Both the position numbers and the translations under genes were made by a program. DNA of 14,481 nt, from contig CAZOGY010000093.1 of the NCBI GenBank assembly GCA_964579305.1, positions 1 to 14,481 of the forward strand, in the 5' to 3' direction. Numbering within the stretch: position 1 is the first letter of the stretch; each line of letters begins with the position of its first letter. The DNA comes from JBCBWG01 sp964579305 (GTDB lineage Bacteria > Pseudomonadota > Alphaproteobacteria > Rhizobiales > Hyphomicrobiaceae). The notes beneath the pieces are model-generated. The model made no database searches. It had not been told where the DNA came from and saw nothing but the letters and a program-made list of their open reading frames with translations. Shown here piece after piece: positions 14,394 to 14,481 of the stretch.

Positions 14394-14481
14394 GAAAGCG
14401 TGTCGCATGAAATGCGCCTCGCTTTCGCTCTGTTGCGCTCACGGGCCGTTGGCCCTCCGCTGGGGCGGGCCGTTTTCGTGT
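14394..14481 (+). repeat. Structured dispersed repeat, copy 3 (cut by the window end)
   Basis: This matches the first 88 bases of copy 2 in the same orientation with 3 mismatches by hand alignment. The leading T is changed to G, so GAAAGCG replaces TAAAGCG and no stop codon lies at the border; the neighbouring gene runs away from it. Both early hairpins are kept. The rest lies outside the window. Confidence 0.88.

Noticed and set aside
14300..14394. Possible sigma-54 or ECF promoter on the minus strand (GTGGC and GGAAC words)
   Set aside because: The partner elements (TTGC at -12, or CGTT at -10 with correct spacing) are missing.

Overview
The window looks like chromosomal DNA of a high-GC alphaproteobacterium, probably of the order Hyphomicrobiales. 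The clues are the SMC sequence type, the block mutY / DUF721 / DsbA / smc, a promoter of the form CTTATG-N17-CTATAT before a Fur-family gene, and GC-rich codon use. I cannot name a genus. No phage, insertion sequence, CRISPR array, tRNA or rRNA is visible, and no stretch longer than 300 bases lacks a feature. The largest gaps, 7883-8157 and 6029-6276, are described in the features or findings.

Left part, minus strand (210-8775). Reading in the direction of transcription: a DUF721/DciA-like protein, a DsbA-type thiol oxidoreductase with a signal peptide, a second DsbA-type protein that is a predicted lipoprotein, a secreted class-3 lipase, an HI0933/YhiN-type FAD protein and the chromosome-condensation ATPase SMC. 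The lipase stop and the flavoprotein start are back to back (TGA then GTG). The lipoprotein, lipase and flavoprotein lie between the DsbA gene and smc, which I recall as close neighbours in many alphaproteobacteria. Part of the flavoprotein gene has clearly lower GC.

Middle and right part, plus strand (8855-13472). mutY diverges from the DUF721 gene. It is followed by a zinc-uptake-regulator gene (Zur, Fur family), a His-rich periplasmic ZrgA/DUF2796-family protein, an ABC ATPase and an FtsX/MacB-type permease overlapping it by 4 bp. A Zur-box-like palindrome centred on GTTATAAC lies directly upstream of the ZrgA-like gene. The simplest reading is a zinc-starvation locus: Zur with zinc represses a histidine-rich zinc-binding protein and a mechanotransmission-type ABC transporter. 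A 9-bp perfect hairpin between the ZrgA-like gene and the ABC genes may lower downstream expression.

Right end. A minus-strand gene encodes an unrecognised protein with two membrane segments.

A structured repeat occurs three times: 49-212 (minus orientation), 13470-13633 (plus) and 14394 to the window end (plus, cut off). The two complete copies are exactly 164 bp, about 95% identical and rich in hairpins. Each begins on the TAA stop codon of the gene before it (smc and the ABC permease). The repeat and the zinc locus are the most interesting parts of the window.
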